Assembly: GCF_901827155.1 (NCBI RefSeq)
Contig: NZ_LR594659.1
Location: 3,224,001 to 3,288,000, forward strand
Reading direction: 5' to 3'
Source: Variovorax sp. PBL-H6
Lineage (GTDB): Bacteria; Pseudomonadota; Gammaproteobacteria; Burkholderiales; Burkholderiaceae_C
Length of the DNA stretch: 64,000 bases
Part shown: positions 19,079-27,741 of the stretch, in pieces
Layout of the letters: the number at the start of each line of letters is the position of its first letter
Position numbering within the stretch: position 1 is the first letter of the stretch
The notes under the pieces: model-generated
Database searches by the model: none
The model's input: the letters and a program-made list of their open reading frames with translations, nothing else
What the model was told of the DNA's origin: nothing
Made by a program: the position numbers and the translations under genes

Positions 19079-20119
19079 TCAGCCTTGGGCGGGCGCCAGG
19101 GAGACGACGCTCTCGTCTTGCGCGCCACTGTCCTGGCGCAGCTTCGCGATCAGCGCATCCAGCGCGTTTGCGGCGCCTTCCGCGTCCCGGGCCCGCAGGC
19201 TTTGCACGACCTTGCGCCGCAGCGGGAACGCGTCAGGCCTCGGGCGCACCGGGATCACGTGCGTCATGCGCTCGCGCAACACGGCAGTCATCGTCTGCGC
19301 CATGAGGCGCAGTGCCTCGTTGTGGCCTGCCAGAGCAATCGACGAGAAGAAGCGCGCCGTGGCCTCGATGCGCTGCGGAAGCGCGTCCTTGCCCTGGTGC
19401 TGCTCGATCTCGTCGGCGGCGGCTTCGATGGAGTCGACCTCCGCGTCGGATGCCCGTTCGCAAGCCAGCCGAAGCAGCGTGCCGTAGAGCGCGCGGTAGG
19501 CCTCGTCGATGTCGGCCGTGCCGAGCTGTCCCTCGAGCACCAGCTTGCGCAGCGACTCGGCCAGCATCATGTAGGCGCCCTTGTAGAACACCAGCGCATG
19601 GTCGGCCGAACCGGTGGCCATGTGCTTCACCTCGCCGATGAAGATCTCGTGGTCGCCCGCCTCGTGGCGGGCATGGACACGGCACTCGAAGCTGGCAAGG
19701 CAGTCGTCGATGAGCGGCGTGCCGAGCGGTCCCGGGCGCCAGGCCACGCCCTCGAACTTGTCGATGATCTTGCTCGATGCAAACCGGGCGGACAGCAGGT
19801 CCTGGTTTTGCGACAGGATGTTGATGGCGAAGCTATCGGCCTCCACGAATGCGCGCAGCAGGCTGCTCGCCTTGCGCAGGCTGAAGAGCACCAAGGGCGG
19901 CTCCAGCGAGACCGAGCTGAACGAATTGCAGGTCAGCCCCACGGGCCGGCCGTCGGCGGCATGGGTCGTGATGACGGCCACGCCGGTCGGGAAGCAGCCC
20001 AGCAACTGGCGAAACAGCTTGGGCTCGATGGCACTGATGTGCGGCGTGGCATGGCTCACCGGAGTACCTTCGCCTCCGGCTGCAGTGCTATTCGCCTTCG
20101 GAACGGCCGTGCGTCTCAT
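19079..20119 (-). CDS. flavin reductase fused to an FCD (FadR C-terminal) domain
   Basis: 346 residues. Residues about 35-190 are a flavin reductase domain (FPTGVAVITT, GLTCNSFSSVSLEPPLVLFSL, GDHEIFIGEV). Residues about 205-330 resemble the all-helical FCD ligand domain of GntR regulators, here without any DNA-binding domain. The usual FCD metal His pair is not obvious (F-F where F-H is expected). The closest precedent is the reductase of 4-hydroxyphenylacetate hydroxylase in Acinetobacter, whose fused C-terminal domain makes it substrate-responsive. It is last in the leftward operon, with an ATGA overlap to the VOC gene, and probably feeds reduced FMN to the two monooxygenases upstream. Confidence 0.85.
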   Translation of the reverse strand: MRRTAVPKANSTAAGGEGTPVSHATPHISAIEPKLFRQLLGCFPTGVAVITTHAADGRPVGLTCNSFSSVSLEPPLVLFSLRKASSLLRAFVEADSFAINILSQNQDLLSARFASSKIIDKFEGVAWRPGPLGTPLIDDCLASFECRVHARHEAGDHEIFIGEVKHMATGSADHALVFYKGAYMMLAESLRKLVLEGQLGTADIDEAYRALYGTLLRLACERASDAEVDSIEAAADEIEQHQGKDALPQRIEATARFFSSIALAGHNEALRLMAQTMTAVLRERMTHVIPVRPRPDAFPLRRKVVQSLRARDAEGAANALDALIAKLRQDSGAQDESVVSLAPAQG

Positions 20120-20484
20120 GGTGTCGTCGTCCCCTGGCGTTTGAAGAGTTGAACGATGTTGCCCTCGGGGTCGCGCAGCGACAGCACCGCGCCGTGCGAA
20201 CCCATGTCACGCGTGCCGAGTACCTCGCCACCCGCGGCCGCCACGCGTTCGACCGTGGCGGCGAAGTCGTCCACTTCGAACACCATGACGACACCGGACG
20301 TCGCAGGCAGCGCTTCTTCGCGGCAAGCCAGGGCGACGCTGGTGTTGCCCACCCCGTACTGGATCCATCGATCCTTGTCGCGGAACTTCAGCTGCAGCCC
20401 GAGTGCAGATTCATAGAAGGCATGGAGTTCAGCGGGCCGCTCGGCCACGACGAACACGTTCTGCAGGCGCTTTGGCGATTCCAT
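20116..20484 (-). CDS. VOC (glyoxalase/extradiol) superfamily protein
   Basis: 122 residues. One VOC module is visible: NVFVVAERPAELHAFYESALGL, then VMVFEVDDFAATVERVAAAGGEV and GAVLSLRDPEGNIVQLF with the C-terminal Glu/His-type end (D-P-E-G-N). Metal ligands cannot be assigned with certainty from one half-module. It overlaps the flavin reductase gene by ATGA and follows the SDR by 8 bp. In this cluster it may be an isomerase, lyase or dioxygenase; I cannot tell which. Confidence 0.85.
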   Translation of the reverse strand: MESPKRLQNVFVVAERPAELHAFYESALGLQLKFRDKDRWIQYGVGNTSVALACREEALPATSGVVMVFEVDDFAATVERVAAAGGEVLGTRDMGSHGAVLSLRDPEGNIVQLFKRQGTTTP

Positions 20485-20492
20485 GGTGGGCC

Positions 20493-21278
20493 TCACGGAG
20501 CGTTGTTGTAGACGTTGGCCAGGGAGGCCTTCAGGAATCCGCCATCGACCACGATGTCCTGCCCGTTGATGTATGCGGACGCATCGCTCGCCAGGAAACA
20601 GACGGCTCCCGCGACGTCCGCAGGGACGCCGATGCGCCGTGCCGGAATCCGCGACGTCCGGGTCTTCAGCACGGCCTCGTCGCGGTAGTGCACTTCCGAC
20701 AGCGGCGTGCGGATCATGCCGGGGCTGACGGAATTCGCCCGGATGCCGCGGGGGCCCCATTCCACGGCCATCTGATGGGTCAGCGCCCGCATGGCGGCCT
20801 TGGTCGGCCCGTAGGCGCCGACGCGCGTGGACACCTGCGCCGCGATGGATGCAATGTTGATGATGCTGCCCGCCTCCCGGTCGAACATCATCGGTACCAG
20901 CGCCTGTGCGCACAACAGGGCGCCGCGCAGATTCACGTGGAAGATGCGGTCCCACAGCTCGATCGGGAAGCTCTCGAGTGCCACGGGCGACGAGGTGATG
21001 GCTGCGTTGTTCACCAGCACATCGCAACGGCCGAAGCGCGAACGCGTCAGCTCGGCCATTGCGGTGATCGAAGCGGGGTCTGCGATGTCGCAGTGCACGC
21101 TCAGCAGGCCATCGGCCTCGGCGGGCGCGTCCGGGTAGCTGATGTCGACCTGCACCACCTGCGCGCCGATCGCGCGCAGATGTTGGCAGATGGCGAGGCC
21201 GAGACCACCGGAGGCGCCGGTGACCACGGCCACCTTGCCCTTGAGGGCCTGGGTGTCGAACGGGTTGGTAGAAGACAT
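20493..21278 (-). CDS. short-chain dehydrogenase/reductase
   Basis: 261 residues from ATG 21278. The NAD(P) motif TGASGGLG, the NNAAI strand, the active Tyr-Lys (Y-G-P-T-K) and the catalytic Ser in IINIASIAAQ are all present. The C-terminal VVDGGFL is the classical SDR ending. The Asp after the second strand (VDIS) favours NAD over NADP. It is 14 bp after the monooxygenase gene and is co-transcribed with the VOC and flavin reductase genes, so it probably oxidises an alcohol or reduces a ketone of the oxygenated substrate. Confidence 0.92.
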   Translation of the reverse strand: MSSTNPFDTQALKGKVAVVTGASGGLGLAICQHLRAIGAQVVQVDISYPDAPAEADGLLSVHCDIADPASITAMAELTRSRFGRCDVLVNNAAITSSPVALESFPIELWDRIFHVNLRGALLCAQALVPMMFDREAGSIINIASIAAQVSTRVGAYGPTKAAMRALTHQMAVEWGPRGIRANSVSPGMIRTPLSEVHYRDEAVLKTRTSRIPARRIGVPADVAGAVCFLASDASAYINGQDIVVDGGFLKASLANVYNNAP

Positions 21279-21292
21279 GGGTGACCGTTCGT

Positions 21293-22360
21293 TCAGGCCG
21301 CCACGGCGTTCATCGACTCGACTTCCTTGCGGATGGCCGGGATGATCTTCTCGCCCCACAGCTCGATCTGGCGCAGCATGGTCTTCTGGTCGAAGTCGCC
21401 CAACTGCGTTTGCAGTGCGATGTGCTTGGGGCGCAGGATGCTGATTTCTTCGAGCATCTTGTCGATGACCTGGTTGACGCAGCCCACCGGCAGGTTCTTG
21501 CGCAGTTGCTCGAAGCTCGGGTCGGTCGGCGACGGCACTTCCTTGACCATGTAGCCATCGTCGGATTGCGCGCGGCGGAACTTGAGGCTTTCCGAGATGC
21601 GGCGCTGGAAGCGCGCGTTGTCCAGGTAGGCGTCGATGTCGGACTGCTTGTCGGATGCAAACGCACAGCGCAGGAAGCCGAATTTCACGTCGTCGTCGAG
21701 ATCGGCGCCGTTGTCGTGCGCAACCTTTTCCAGTCGGTCACGCAGCGACACGATGGCGTCCGTGCCGTTGAGCAGTGCCGTCACGAAGAGGTTGTGGCCT
21801 TCGCGCACGCCGCGCCCCAGGGTGGCGGGATTGCCGGAGGTGATCCACAGGGGAGGCATGGGGTCTTGCACCGGGCGCACGGCGATCGAGCTGGGCGGCA
21901 GCTTGAGATACTTGCCGTCGTATTCCACGATCTTCTGGGTCAGGCCCTTTGGAATGATGTCCAGGAACTCGTTGTAGATCGCGCCGGACTCCTCGATCTT
22001 CACGCCGAAGCGTTCGAACTCGAACGCCTGGTAGCCCGAACCGATGCCGAGTTCCAGGCGGCCATTCGACACCGTGTCGACGAAGCCCACCTCGGCCAGG
22101 AAGCGCGCGGGGTGGTACAGCGGCAGGATGCAAACGGCTGAGCCCAGCCGGATGCGCTGGGTCCTGGCCGCCATGTGCGCGATCATCATCAGAGGCGACG
22201 GCGACAGCGAGTAGTTGTTGAAGTGGTGCTCGGCATACCAGGCCGTGTTGAAGCCAGCCTGCTCGGCCACGACGGTCTGCTCGATCGAGTTCTGGATGAC
22301 TTGCTGCGAGCTCTGGTGATAGCCCCGTTGCTGCGCCAGGATGAATACGCCGAATTCCAT
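21293..22360 (-). CDS. luciferase-like flavin-dependent monooxygenase (copy 1)
   Basis: 355 residues from ATG 22360, with GGAGA 6 nt upstream. It follows the bacterial-luciferase-like pattern: N-terminal MEFGVFILAQQRGYH, AWYAEHHFNNYSLSPSPL, and LGIGSGYQAFEFERFG. The protein uses reduced FMN and O2. Members do Baeyer-Villiger type insertions, dealkylations and desulfonations; I cannot name the substrate. By eye it is about four-fifths identical to copy 2 (23602-24681), and the C-terminal 40 residues are almost identical. A terminator hairpin lies upstream of it, so it likely starts its own transcript. Confidence 0.9.
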   Translation of the reverse strand: MEFGVFILAQQRGYHQSSQQVIQNSIEQTVVAEQAGFNTAWYAEHHFNNYSLSPSPLMMIAHMAARTQRIRLGSAVCILPLYHPARFLAEVGFVDTVSNGRLELGIGSGYQAFEFERFGVKIEESGAIYNEFLDIIPKGLTQKIVEYDGKYLKLPPSSIAVRPVQDPMPPLWITSGNPATLGRGVREGHNLFVTALLNGTDAIVSLRDRLEKVAHDNGADLDDDVKFGFLRCAFASDKQSDIDAYLDNARFQRRISESLKFRRAQSDDGYMVKEVPSPTDPSFEQLRKNLPVGCVNQVIDKMLEEISILRPKHIALQTQLGDFDQKTMLRQIELWGEKIIPAIRKEVESMNAVAA

Positions 22361-22508
22361 GTTTTCTCCGAGTCGAATGGGTGGATGTGCGATGAAGGAA
22401 TTCTCCGGTCGGACTCGCCGATCCGGAATATGGAAGGCGCGTGATTCAGTCCTGCAGAAAAGTGCGGTATGCCGCCGCGGAGAAGGACTCCCGTCTGCAT
22501 GCGGCAAC

Positions 22509-22532
22509 AAAAAAAGGGGCCTTCGTGGCCCC
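22509..22532 (-). terminator. rho-independent terminator after the Bug receptor gene
   Basis: On the minus strand GGGGCC-acgaa-GGCCCC forms a 6-bp stem followed by seven T. It lies 40 bp after the stop of the Bug gene and 150 bp before the copy 1 monooxygenase. It would split the leftward genes into two transcripts, copy 2 plus receptor and copy 1 plus the rest. Confidence 0.85.
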
Positions 22533-22571
22533 TCTCGATCGTCCGCATGGCGCAAACGGCCAGCCTGGTTG

Positions 22572-23558
22572 CTACTTGTCCTTCAGGTCCGTTGTCTTCG
22601 CCAGCCCTTGCCAGATGGCAGCGTCCTTCTTGATCGACGCCGCGAACTGCTTGGCAGACCGCGCGGGAGGCACGATCATGTTCTGCCCTTCGATCTTCTG
22701 ACGCACCTCGTCGGTCTTCTGCAGCCGGTTGATCTCGGCGTTGAGCCGATCGATGATTTCCACGGGCGTTCCTGCCGGGGCGAATACGCCGTACCAGCCG
22801 TCGGCTTCGAACTTGTAGCCCTGTTCCGCCAGCGTCGGCAGGTCCTGCGTGGCAGGCCAGCGTTGCGAACCCGTCTGGCCCAGTCCGACCAGCCGTCCGC
22901 TGCGCATGTGCTGAAGGGGGGACTGGATATCGGTGAAGCCCACGCTGATGTTGTTGGCGATGAGGTCGGTCACTTCGGTGACGAGCGTCTTGTAGGGCGC
23001 GTGGGGCATGTCGAGGCCGTAGTGCGCCTTGATGCCTTCCATGGCCAGGTGGCCGGACGACCCGGTGCCCCAGGAGCCGTAGGCGAGCTTCCCGGGGTTG
23101 GCCTTGGCATAGGCCACCATGTCCGCCAGGTTCTTGAAACCCATGCTCGGATTCGCCACCAGCAGGATGCCCGCCGCGCCGATCTGCGTGACCGGGACCA
23201 GGTCCTTTTCCGCGTCGTAGGGAAGCTTGGGGTGGATCACCGGATTGATGAGGATGGCCGACGACGGCGCGAACAGCAGCGTGTAGCCATCGCCCGCGGC
23301 CTTCGCCACTGCGTCGCACGCAATCAGGCCATTGGCGCCTGCCTTGGGGTCCACCACGACGGGCTGCTTCAGCACCTTCGACAGCGGCTCGGCGATCAAG
23401 CGGGCGAAGGTATCGCCGCCCGCACCTGCCGAGCCGGCGACCACCAGCCGGATCGGTCGCGAGGGCCAGTTGCCCGTGTCGGCAAAGGCGCCGACGCCGG
23501 CGCCGAGCAGCATGCCGCCGAGCAGGACGGTGCGTCGTTTGATGGGTGTGTGGATCAT
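22572..23558 (-). CDS. Bug-family tripartite transporter substrate receptor
   Basis: 328 residues. A twin-Arg-like or ordinary signal (KRRTVLLGGMLLGAGVGAFA) is followed by the Bug fold: WPSRPIRLVVAGSAGAGGDTFAR, then KLAYGSWGTGSSGHLA and HAPYKTLVTEVTDLIANNISVGF. Such receptors bind carboxylates for TctAB-type transporters. No membrane partners are encoded beside it, which is common for orphan Bug genes in Burkholderiales. Its place between two monooxygenase genes suggests it captures the cluster's substrate, or an acid formed from it. This is inference. Confidence 0.92.
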   Translation of the reverse strand: MIHTPIKRRTVLLGGMLLGAGVGAFADTGNWPSRPIRLVVAGSAGAGGDTFARLIAEPLSKVLKQPVVVDPKAGANGLIACDAVAKAAGDGYTLLFAPSSAILINPVIHPKLPYDAEKDLVPVTQIGAAGILLVANPSMGFKNLADMVAYAKANPGKLAYGSWGTGSSGHLAMEGIKAHYGLDMPHAPYKTLVTEVTDLIANNISVGFTDIQSPLQHMRSGRLVGLGQTGSQRWPATQDLPTLAEQGYKFEADGWYGVFAPAGTPVEIIDRLNAEINRLQKTDEVRQKIEGQNMIVPPARSAKQFAASIKKDAAIWQGLAKTTDLKDK

Positions 23559-23601
23559 TGAGGTCTCCTTTTATGGGCTGCGTGGTAGTGAAGGACCGTC
23601 T

Positions 23602-24681
23602 CTACGCAGCGAGCGCGTGAGCATTGGGCTGGTTGCGTTCCAGCTCCTTGTTGATGGCCGGAATGATTCTTTCGCCCCAGAGCGCGATCTGCTTGAGCAT
23701 GGTCTTCTGGTCGAAGTCGCCAAGCTGGGTCTGCAGCGCGATGTGCTTGGGGCGCAGGATGCTGATCTCTTCCAGCATCTTGTCGATGACCTGGTTGACC
23801 GAGCCCACGGGCAGGTTCCTGCGCAGCTGCTCCATCGTCGGGTCGGTTTCGGAAGGCACTTCCTTGATCATGTAGCCGTCATCGGACTGCGAGCGGCGGA
23901 ACTTCAGGCTCTCGGAGATGCGGCGCTGGAACCGCGCGCAGTCCAGGTAGGAGTCGATCTCGGCGTTGTTGTCGGAGGCGTAGGCACAGCGCAGGAAGCC
24001 GAACTTCACATCGCGGTCCAGGTCCTTGCCGTTGTCGCCGGCCACTTTCGCGAGGCGTCCGCGCAGCTCCTGGATGCCCTCGTTGCCCTTGAGCAGCGCG
24101 GTCACGAACAGGTTGTGGTTCTCGCGCACGCCGCGACCCAGCGAGACGGGGTTGCCCGAGGTGATCCACACCGGCGGCATGGGGCTCTGCACGCAGCGCA
24201 CCGCAATGGAGCTGGGCGGCATCTTGAGGAATTCGCCTTCGTACGAGAAGATCTTCTCGGTCAGGCCCTTGTTCAGGATGTCCAGGAACTCGTTGTAGAT
24301 CGCGCCCGATTCGGCCAGCTTCACGCCGAAGCGGGCAAACTCGAATTCCTGGTAGCCCGAACCTACCCCCAGGTCGAGCCGGCCGCCGGACACCGTGTCC
24401 ACGAATCCGACCTCCGCCAGGAAACGTGCGGGTTGGTAGAGCGGCAGGATGCAGACGGCAGTCCCCAGGCGAATGCGCTGTGTCTTGCCGGCCATGTGGG
24501 CCACCATCATCAGCGGAGAAGGGGAAAGCGAATAATTGTTGAAGTGATGCTCCGCATACCAGGCATTGTGGAATCCGGCCTGTTCTGCTGCGATGGTTTG
24601 CTGAATTGAATTGTCGATGACCTGCTGCGAAGTCTGATGATAGCCCCGCTGCTGGGCCAAAATAAATACGCCGAATTCCAT
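23602..24681 (-). CDS. luciferase-like flavin-dependent monooxygenase (copy 2)
   Basis: 359 residues from ATG 24681, chosen because MEFGVFILAQQRGYH aligns exactly with copy 1. It has the same blocks (AWYAEHHFNNYSLSPSPLMM, GGRLDLGVGSGYQEFEF, SSIAVRCVQSPMPPVWITSGNP). Differences from copy 1 cluster near residues 140-165 and 200-225. Being the first gene behind the LysR gene, it is the probable main target of that regulator. The two copies may form a LuxAB-like heterodimer or act on different substrates. Confidence 0.9.
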   Translation of the reverse strand: MEFGVFILAQQRGYHQTSQQVIDNSIQQTIAAEQAGFHNAWYAEHHFNNYSLSPSPLMMVAHMAGKTQRIRLGTAVCILPLYQPARFLAEVGFVDTVSGGRLDLGVGSGYQEFEFARFGVKLAESGAIYNEFLDILNKGLTEKIFSYEGEFLKMPPSSIAVRCVQSPMPPVWITSGNPVSLGRGVRENHNLFVTALLKGNEGIQELRGRLAKVAGDNGKDLDRDVKFGFLRCAYASDNNAEIDSYLDCARFQRRISESLKFRRSQSDDGYMIKEVPSETDPTMEQLRRNLPVGSVNQVIDKMLEEISILRPKHIALQTQLGDFDQKTMLKQIALWGERIIPAINKELERNQPNAHALAA

Positions 24682-24747
24682 GTCTATCCCCGCAAAATTA
24701 GCACCCGCCTGGCACCCGCATGCACCACGCAATTGGCTGCTGAATTT

Positions 24748-24777
24748 TATATAGACAAACAGGATCGACTATGGCAA
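24748..24777 (-). promoter_or_regulatory. probable sigma-70 promoter of the leftward monooxygenase operon
   Basis: On the minus strand TTGCCA (24777-24772) and TATATA (24753-24748) are 18 bp apart, a good match to the housekeeping consensus. The region lies between the divergent LysR gene and copy 2. The LysR-type region also contains a GCAG-N7-CTGC inverted repeat near 24782-24796, a possible regulator site. Confidence 0.5.
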
Positions 24778-24813
24778 AAACTGCAGATCTGAACTGCGCA
24801 AACCGGAGGATTC

Positions 24814-25755
24814 ATGGATAGATTGCGAGCCATGGAGCTGTTTCTATCGATTTCCCAGACCCGGAATTTTTCCGAGACGGCGCGGCGCTTCGGCATATCG
24901 GCCACGGGGGTGTCGCGCATGATCACCGACATCGAAGACGAGTTGAAGGTCAAGCTCTTGCTGCGCTCCACGCGCCAGGTCGCGCTCACCGAGTCGGGCG
25001 AGGAATATGCGCGCCAGCTCGAGGGCATCCTGTGGCGCATCAACGAACTCCAGGCCAACATCACGGCCATCAGCTCCGCGCCGCAGGGCTTGCTGCGTGT
25101 GCATTCGCGGGTGATGTTCGGCCTGGGCGTGCTGCCGCCGCTGGTCGCTGCGTTCCGCAAGCTCTATCCCGAGATCCACATCGAACTCACGCTGACCGAG
25201 GCCGCTGTGGACCTGCGGCGCAACCAGTTCGATGTCGACTTCCGCATCTCGCCACCGGTGGAAGCCGGCGTGAAGCGGCGCATGCTGTTCCAGAGCGAGC
25301 GCCATCTCGCGGCAACACCCGCCTACCTGGCCGGCAAGCCCCCCCTGCAGGGGCCTGAAGGCATTCTCGAGCACGACTGTCTGGCCTACGAGTTGCCCGG
25401 CAATGAATACACCTGGATCTTCAAGCAGGAAGAGCGGCTCACCGAAATGGCCTTCAAGCCCCGCCACGTCAGCAACAACGGCATTGCCTTGCTCGAACTC
25501 GCCCGCCTGGGCGAGGGCCTGGTGCTGCTGGACGACTACACGGTGCACAACGACATTCGCGCGGGCCGGCTCGTCAGGGTGCTGACCGACTATCGCATCA
25601 GCAACAAGGGCTTCGATGAAGGCATGTACGCCACCATCCTGGACACCCCCATCATCCCCGCCAAGATCCGCCTGTTCCTGGACTTCGTCGCTGAACACGT
25701 GGCGGGGCCAGAGCTGCGCTTTGCGGCGCACGGCAAGGCCGCAGGTCTTGCATGA
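24814..25755 (+). CDS. LysR-type transcriptional regulator
   Basis: 313 residues with GGAGGA just upstream of ATG 24814. The N-terminal winged HTH is clear (MELFLSISQTRNFSETARRFGISATGVSRMITDIEDEL), then a linker helix and a LysR effector domain (about residues 90-295). It is divergent from the copy 2 monooxygenase gene, the usual arrangement for a regulator of the neighbouring operon. The effector is probably the substrate or an early intermediate. It is convergent with the lactonase gene. Confidence 0.92.
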   Translation: MDRLRAMELFLSISQTRNFSETARRFGISATGVSRMITDIEDELKVKLLLRSTRQVALTESGEEYARQLEGILWRINELQANITAISSAPQGLLRVHSRVMFGLGVLPPLVAAFRKLYPEIHIELTLTEAAVDLRRNQFDVDFRISPPVEAGVKRRMLFQSERHLAATPAYLAGKPPLQGPEGILEHDCLAYELPGNEYTWIFKQEERLTEMAFKPRHVSNNGIALLELARLGEGLVLLDDYTVHNDIRAGRLVRVLTDYRISNKGFDEGMYATILDTPIIPAKIRLFLDFVAEHVAGPELRFAAHGKAAGLA

Positions 25756-25787
25756 CCGGTTCGACGCCCGCGGCGCAGCCGGCTCTG

Positions 25788-26669
25788 CTACAGCGGCATG
25801 CGGCATACGGGCCGGGCAAACCCGCGAAAGCCCAGTCCGGTCGCCTTGAGCACGGCTCCGTCCAGGGGCCCCGATGCGCTCAGCCGGCCACTGTCGCTGA
25901 TGCTGGTGACAAACAGATCGGCCATCTCCGACCCGCCGAAGCACAACGCGCTCGGGTGGGCCACGGGGAGTTCAATCCGGTGGGTGAGCCGGCCCTCCAT
26001 GTCGAAGCGTGCGAGCGCTCCTGTCCGCACCAGTGCGGTCCATAGCCCGCCCTCGGTATCGAAGGCGCAACCATCCGGCCCGGAGTCAAGGCCTTCGGTG
26101 CGGACGAAGACCTGCTTGTCTGCCAGCGTCCCGTCGGACGCGATCGCATACGAATAGATGACTCTCGCGGCGCTGTCTGCCACATGCAGGCGCCCGTCGA
26201 TCGGGTTCACGCAGGGTCCGTTGACGATTCCCAGCCCCTCGTCGAGCTTGTGGAGGTGCAAGCGGGTATCCAGCCGGTAGAGGCCGCCGAGCGGTGGCTC
26301 ATCGGGCGCGCGAAACACATGCATGGTGCCGACCACGAAGCTGCCGTCGGCCAGCGATATGCCGTCGTTCAGCCGTAAATGGGGGCTGCTCGCCTCGATG
26401 CGCGCGAGCGTGCGCAATTGCCCGGTGCGAAGGTTCAACGCCGCGATCTCCTCCTTCAGCGCCAGCACGATGCCATCGAGGCCGTCGCCGTTGAACGCGA
26501 ACGAGCCCAGGGGCGGTGGCGCTTCATGGCGCGCCGTCACCAGGCCTGTGTCCGGGTCCAGCGCAAGGATCAGGCCCTGGCGGCAGTCCATGAGCCACAG
26601 CCGCGCTCCGTGCCACACCGGGCACTCGCCGAGAGCTGTCTTCAAATTGCCCAAGCGCTGGATTTCCAT
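25788..26669 (-). CDS. SMP-30/gluconolactonase/LRE family lactonase
   Basis: 293 residues from ATG 26669. The six-bladed propeller signatures are present: N-terminal ALGECPVWHG (metal Glu), LRLNDGISLADGSFVVGTM (metal Asn), NGPCVNPIDGRLHVADS and GLDSGPDGCAFDTEGGLW (metal Asp). The family opens lactones or hydrolyses related esters with a divalent metal. In this cluster it could open a lactone made by the monooxygenases. It is divergent from the beta-oxidation operon and is separated from it by a 297-bp regulatory region. Confidence 0.88.
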   Translation of the reverse strand: MEIQRLGNLKTALGECPVWHGARLWLMDCRQGLILALDPDTGLVTARHEAPPPLGSFAFNGDGLDGIVLALKEEIAALNLRTGQLRTLARIEASSPHLRLNDGISLADGSFVVGTMHVFRAPDEPPLGGLYRLDTRLHLHKLDEGLGIVNGPCVNPIDGRLHVADSAARVIYSYAIASDGTLADKQVFVRTEGLDSGPDGCAFDTEGGLWTALVRTGALARFDMEGRLTHRIELPVAHPSALCFGGSEMADLFVTSISDSGRLSASGPLDGAVLKATGLGFRGFARPVCRMPL

Positions 26670-26703
26670 TTTTCCAAATACCTTTGATCTGCAAGCCAAT
26701 TTT

Positions 26704-26733
26704 ATTGATTGAATGCGCGATGGAGCGATCAAT
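26704..26733. promoter_or_regulatory. imperfect inverted repeat in the divergent lactonase/enoyl-CoA hydratase region
   Basis: ATTGAT and ATCAAT are 18 bp apart and face each other, giving extended arms TTGATTG and CGATCAA with one mismatch. It lies 35 bp upstream of the lactonase start, in an AT-rich stretch. A consensus -10 TATAAT is at 26910-26915, before the enoyl-CoA hydratase, but I see no convincing -35. An operator for a regulator of both directions is plausible; the LysR protein is one candidate. Confidence 0.35.
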
Positions 26734-26966
26734 TAGAAATAGGTAAAAACCCGCGCCATTGGCCGCGCCATTGGCACCAAGCGCCGCCATCCTGATTTCA
26801 GCGTCCGCCGCATGGTAGCAACCCAGCGCCGGCCTCCCGACAGGCGAATGCTTCATTTTTTGCAGAACACTCTCTCGGATTGGTTGGAAATGAATTCGAC
26901 GGCCATTTCTATAATCGACCGAGCAAATTCCTGCCGCAGCAATCCGGCTTTTTACAGAGGTGGCGT

Positions 26967-27737
26967 ATGAGTGAAGAATGGGTTCGTTTGGAAGTTTCTG
27001 ACGGCGTGGGCCTGGTCACCATGGACCGCAAACCGGTCAACGCGCTGAGCCGCGAGATGCGCCGCCAGTTGGTCGCCACCTTCGACGCCATCTCCGAACG
27101 CGAGGACATCCGCTGCTCGGTGCTCACGGGCGCGGGCGAGGTGTTCTGTGCGGGCGCCGACCTGAAGGATCGCCCCGACGCCGAGGTCGCCGGCGACTTC
27201 CTGGAGCACAACCGCATCACCCGCGAAACCGGGAACGCCATTCGCGAGTGCGCCAAGCCCGTGATTGCCGCCATCAATGGCGCCGCATTGGGGGCAGGGT
27301 TCGGCCTTGCCGCCGCGTGCGACATCCTGTATGCGTCGAAGAACGCGACCGTGGGCATGCCCGAGATCAATGTGGGCCTGGCGGGCGGCGCCTCCATGCT
27401 CAAGACCTTGTTCGGCCGCTCCACCTTGCGCCGCATGTTCTTCACGGGCCAGCGACTGAGCGCACACGACCTGCTCAAGCGCAACGTCATCGAAGACGTG
27501 CTGGCCGAAAAGGACCTCCTGCCCGTGACGATGGCGCTGGCCCGCGAGATCGCCTCCAAGGCACCGCTCGCCATCGCCTACGCCAAGCGTGCAGCCAACA
27601 TGGTCGACGTGATGCCGCAACGCGATGCCTACCGCTTCGAGCAGGAGTTCACGATGGCCCTGTCGAAGACCGAGGACGCCCGCGAGGCGCGCATGGCGTT
27701 CCTCGAAAAGCGTACACCGGTCTTCAAAGGGCGCTGA
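26967..27737 (+). CDS. enoyl-CoA hydratase/isomerase
   Basis: 256 residues from ATG 26967, with AGAGG upstream; a longer frame lacks a site. The crotonase fold motifs are visible: GLVTMDRKPVNALSREM, the oxyanion segment AGADL, and AALGAGFGLAAACDILYASKNATVGMPEINVGLAGG with the acidic residue of the hydratase site. It hydrates a 2-enoyl-CoA. It begins a rightward operon with 4-bp spacing to the acyl-CoA synthetase. Confidence 0.9.
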   Translation: MSEEWVRLEVSDGVGLVTMDRKPVNALSREMRRQLVATFDAISEREDIRCSVLTGAGEVFCAGADLKDRPDAEVAGDFLEHNRITRETGNAIRECAKPVIAAINGAALGAGFGLAAACDILYASKNATVGMPEINVGLAGGASMLKTLFGRSTLRRMFFTGQRLSAHDLLKRNVIEDVLAEKDLLPVTMALAREIASKAPLAIAYAKRAANMVDVMPQRDAYRFEQEFTMALSKTEDAREARMAFLEKRTPVFKGR

Positions 27738-27741
27738 GCAT

